Assembly (NCBI RefSeq): GCF_000264905.1 | Contig: NW_006763139.1 | Coordinates: 12,632 to 76,631, forward strand | DNA from: Stereum hirsutum FP-91666 SS1 | Lineage: Eukaryota > Basidiomycota > Agaricomycetes > Russulales > Stereaceae | DNA: 64,000 bases | Direction: 5' to 3' | Shown: piece after piece, positions 60,751-64,000 of the stretch | Position numbering within the stretch: the first letter of the stretch is position 1 | Layout: each line of letters starts with the position of its first letter | Position numbers and translations under genes: made by a program | Notes under the pieces: generated by a model | What the model was told of the DNA's origin: nothing | What the model saw: the letters and a program-made list of their open reading frames with translations, nothing else | Databases searched by the model: none

Positions 60751-61503
60751 GTGTAGTGGGTAGATGAATGAGAACCCCAGACAAATCCTACCCAGTCCAA
60801 GGTTCGACCCTCCTTTACCAAATTCACATGTTTCTCCTTCACACCAACGCATATGACAACGTCATGACCAACGGCGTTTCGAATGAGGTGAAACTTTGAT
60901 GCGCGAAGGAGTTCATTTTGGTTGTGGGCGAGGATATGGGTAACGCCACAGGACGAGGAGTTGAAAGCGACGTAGCTGTATTTCCGGTGGAGGATGAATG
61001 AGAGCTGTAAGGACAACTCTGTGTTCAATTCCACCGGATCTGATTGAGCGAACAAAGTTGGGCACACCTTTTCAATACTCTCGTGGAACGACGTCCTCGG
61101 ATACATCACCTTGAGCTGGCCAAGAACGGAGGGGTGTGGATTAGGAGACGAGATGAAAAGAACGGATGATGGGCCATCGTGAAAAGGTTATTTGAGGGTA
61201 AAAAGCATTCTAGTAGAGGAAGGGTGAGCGTCGCGTCCGGAAGCGATCCATATTTGAGGATATGATCCCAGAAAGGCATGAGGACGACCATAGTAAGTGC
61301 CTTTGAAGCGAACGAGTTCCTATGGACATCATTCCAGGTGGAAGATAGCTGAGAGTGCCACAGGTGCATATAATACTTATTCTTCGGGGATGGTCCAAGT
61401 TGCCGGGGATATATCGATATCCTGTTTGGTCAAGATTATTATTGTTTATAAAATGAGGGTATTTATCAATCTGCTCAAGAAATTTTCGAATGTCAGGGTT
61501 CAA
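60546..61503 (-). pseudogene. Possible gene or relic joined to the duplicated tract
   Basis: Minus-strand frames read IRKFLEQIDKYPHFINNNNL, then FASKALTMVVLMPFWDHILK and MMYPRTSFHESIEKVCPTLF, followed by SLQLSFILHRKYSYVAFNSS and VGVKEKHVNLVKEGRTLDWV, then run into the decayed duplicate. A few junctions could be introns, but no complete model was found and no domain is recognised. Confidence 0.3.
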
Positions 61504-61842
61504 CGGTAAGGATTGGAGTCAGAGAGCAAAGAAACGCACCGTAGATACGCATACCATGCATAGACATCACCCCATACATCCCTCACCCTCACTAATAGTC
61601 TCCAACATTCCACTTCCATGAAAACGTCCTCATTCCCCATCCGCATATACGTGACACGCCCTACTCTCGCTATCGCGCCCGCTCGATCTCGACACTTCCA
61701 CCCCGCCATCCTTTCGCAACGCCGTCTCCGCGGAAAGCCCGCCGATTCCACAGATCCCCGCACCCTCCCATCCGTCGTACGTACCCCCCTCCCAACTCAT
61801 CCTCTACTAATGCTTCTTTTCCCAGCTCTGCCTCCACTGCCT

Positions 61843-64000
61843 CTACACCTCCTTACCTAGACTCCTCGCCACCAACCTCATCAATGCCCTCGCATCCGCC
61901 GCGCGCGTTTCTTCTTCGCTCGGGATATGGAGAAGGGGCGGCGCTAATGAGGGGTCACGACGCGCGTTCCGTCTCCGCGCCTGCGCTCGTCGTTGTGTAG
62001 GATTTGGCCAGGATTTCTTGGAGGAGTTTGTGGGGGCGTTTTGTGGTGGATTGTTGGATTGGGTGCTGGGTGTTGGCTGGACGTTTGGCTGGATGTTCGG
62101 TGGAGCCCCTTGCCCGTCACCGCTCCTGCTCCCGCTCCGTTCAATACCACCACGACTCTCACCGGACCCAGCTTCTCGTTCGATCCCATGCTCGCGCTGA
62201 CCGTCATCTTCACCAACATCATCGCTCTGCTCCACCCCGTCGCTTTCCCCCGTGTTCTCTTGTGCTGTCTGGTCGGTCGTGGGCCTCGATCGGGATGCAG
62301 GTTTCGGAGAGTGGAGCATTTTGTGCCCGCGGAGGAGGTAGTCTTTGACTTTGTCCTAAGTGGCGGAGAGGGTGGAAGGGGAGCGTGAATTCGGGTGAGA
62401 TGGATGGGGAGAGAGAAGAGGGGGAGAAGGTCGAGGTGGAGAGGGTAGATGGATGAGATATCAGTATACGACATACAACCGTGATTAGAGAGAGAGAGAA
62501 AAGACGACAATAGATGGGACAATAGGGGTAGAAGGCAGATGTGTCTAGAGGGCGGTACGACCTTCTCCTCGTAGGGACTCGAGCATGTTTGACCATCGCA
62601 TAATCAACGTGTCCGAACGCCCGCGTCAAGCTCGACGGTGAAGTGCTGTATGCGAAGACGACACTTTAGCTAATGTGGCCAGGATTGATGCACGCACGGT
62701 TGCGCTATGGAAACCCCGTTGCTTCCACGCCAGCCAACATCTGCTGGCTCCACAAAGAACGAGACATACGTCCCGCAGCGTGCCAGCATCACGTCAAGCA
62801 TGCACACCGAGAAAGAAAGAGACGAAAAACCCCCGAAGCAGAAAACTCACTTTTAGCTCCCATCCCTCCGGAACAACCTCCACACACCCCGTAAACCTAA
62901 CAAGGTTATCGAGCGAATGCGGACGCTCTTTGTACGGCCGTTCGAGCTTTTTTTGGTGACCGAGCCATATGGCAGGATTTGGAGGAGACGAAGCGGAAGT
63001 GATGGTTGGTGTGGGCGGGTCGGGGGGTGGCTGAGTCGCGGGAGATGCGAGTGATGAGGTAGTCTCGTCTGAAGTAGTTGATGTGAGGGCGGGCGCGAGG
63101 GCGGGCGTGAAGGCGGGCGTGAAGGAGGTCCCGGATGATGATTCAATTTCGTCCACATTCTGTCCCTGATCTCGCCCCGTACATTCGCTATTGGTCAATT
63201 CCAGTTCGCGGCCAAGGTACCGCTCGTACATCTCCTCTGCTGCGTACGCCAGTACGAGTTCACGGAAAGTGAGGACGGAGACGGGGCTTAGACTCGCGAG
63301 TGGAGCTGGAGTTTCTGCGAGTGTTGGTACTTGAGGGATAGGACGAGGTAATGTGAGAGGGGAAAGCTGGCGTGACGCAATGGAGGATAGGTGTACTGAG
63401 AGAATGTCGGGCTCGGGTGAGGAGATGTCGACGAGTTGCTGTTCAAGGGGGTATTAGCTTACATCGTCAATGAGAATGGTATGTCTCAGGGGTATAGCCG
63501 AGGAGCCTTGCAAAGTTCTCCAGAAAAAGGCATGGAATAGTAGAGAACAACCGGAATAAACGTACTGAAGGATGTGAAGTCCACGTCGACCGACATAGTT
63601 TCTCCCTAAAGCCGACCATGTCTTTCACGACGTCCGAGGTCTCGTCTAGCACGTCCATCGGAGCTCTATCACTCGTCTCAACATTTGTTCTTCCTTCCCG
63701 TCCGTCGTCTTCCCGTCGAAACCAAAACGCCTTCGCTAAAGCCACACCCCGTACGACCTTCGCGCTCTCTTGCTTATCCGGATCCATAACATCATCCCGC
63801 CTCAATACTCCCCAGCCCCGCTTATACAGCCCCTTCATGTATCGATATAACGGATCGTCTCCTAGCAAGGTCGAGAGCGAAGGATCATCCGGACCTCCGA
63901 AAGAAGGCAGCGGTTCGAGCGGGTGCCAAGGTTGTATAATACGGAGATTATCATTTTTGTAACCAAATTGACGTCTTCTGCCAGTGTTTATGGTTCTATG
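61843..64000 (-). CDS. Hypothetical protein, 5' end outside the window
   Basis: A minus-strand gene running off the right edge. The edge exon reads FGYKNDNLRIIQPWHPLEPL, DPLYRYMKGLYKRGWGVLRR and VVRGVALAKAFWFRREDD. The next exon has VLTFRELVLAYAAEEMYERY, then a linker with Thr-Pro-Ala repeats (TPAFTPALAPAL), and HSLDNLVRFTGCVEVVPEGW ending at a GTGAGT donor at about 62852. The final exon starts DKVKDYLLRGHKMLHS at about 62370 after a TTAG acceptor, and continues as a Ser/Gln/Gly-rich tail ending MRLVARSLGKEV. At least one exon between 62852 and 62370 is unresolved. No family is recognised. A decayed copy of its last exon lies at 60030-60750. Confidence 0.6.

Overview
The window is nuclear DNA from a filamentous basidiomycete, most likely an Agaricomycete. 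Genes are interrupted by many short GT-AG introns of about 50-80 bases. Several families are typical of that class: a DUF6589 protein, a DUF6533 integral membrane protein and a macrofage-activating-glycoprotein homologue. Exon models were built by eye from splice sites and conserved protein motifs, so boundaries given to the base are readings, not computed predictions.

Left part (1-22.3 kb): a doubtful small gene with a good TATA box, a flavin-reductase-like protein with one very long intron, a disordered Ser/Pro-rich protein, a large BCAS3/WD40 protein, a secreted probably GPI-anchored glycoprotein, an OPT-family transporter and a secreted GMC (aryl-alcohol-oxidase-like) oxidoreductase.

Middle part (22.3-37.5 kb): a cluster of inverted GGATCGTGTTTT repeats, an Old Yellow Enzyme, a FAD-dependent monooxygenase with a GC-AG intron, an isoprenylcysteine carboxyl methyltransferase, and two neighbouring proteins ending in peroxisomal signals: an acyl-CoA-oxidase-like protein (SRL) and a DUF829/TMEM53-type hydrolase (SKL).

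37.9-44.5 kb: a convergent pair, a DUF6589 protein and a RecQ-like helicase. A 10-base inverted match lies upstream of both starts, and a small terminal-inverted-repeat element sits just outside the helicase promoter. This is the best candidate for an undescribed two-gene unit.

Right part (45-64 kb): two small secreted cysteine-containing proteins, a kinase-like protein, a four-span membrane protein, a second Old Yellow Enzyme whose usual active-site Tyr is Trp, a DUF6533 membrane protein, and a hypothetical gene leaving the window, next to a decayed duplicate of its 3' end.

Oxidative and flavin chemistry recurs: flavin reductase, GMC, two OYEs, a FAD monooxygenase and an acyl-CoA oxidase. 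No PKS, NRPS or terpene synthase is visible, so a classical metabolite cluster is not supported.
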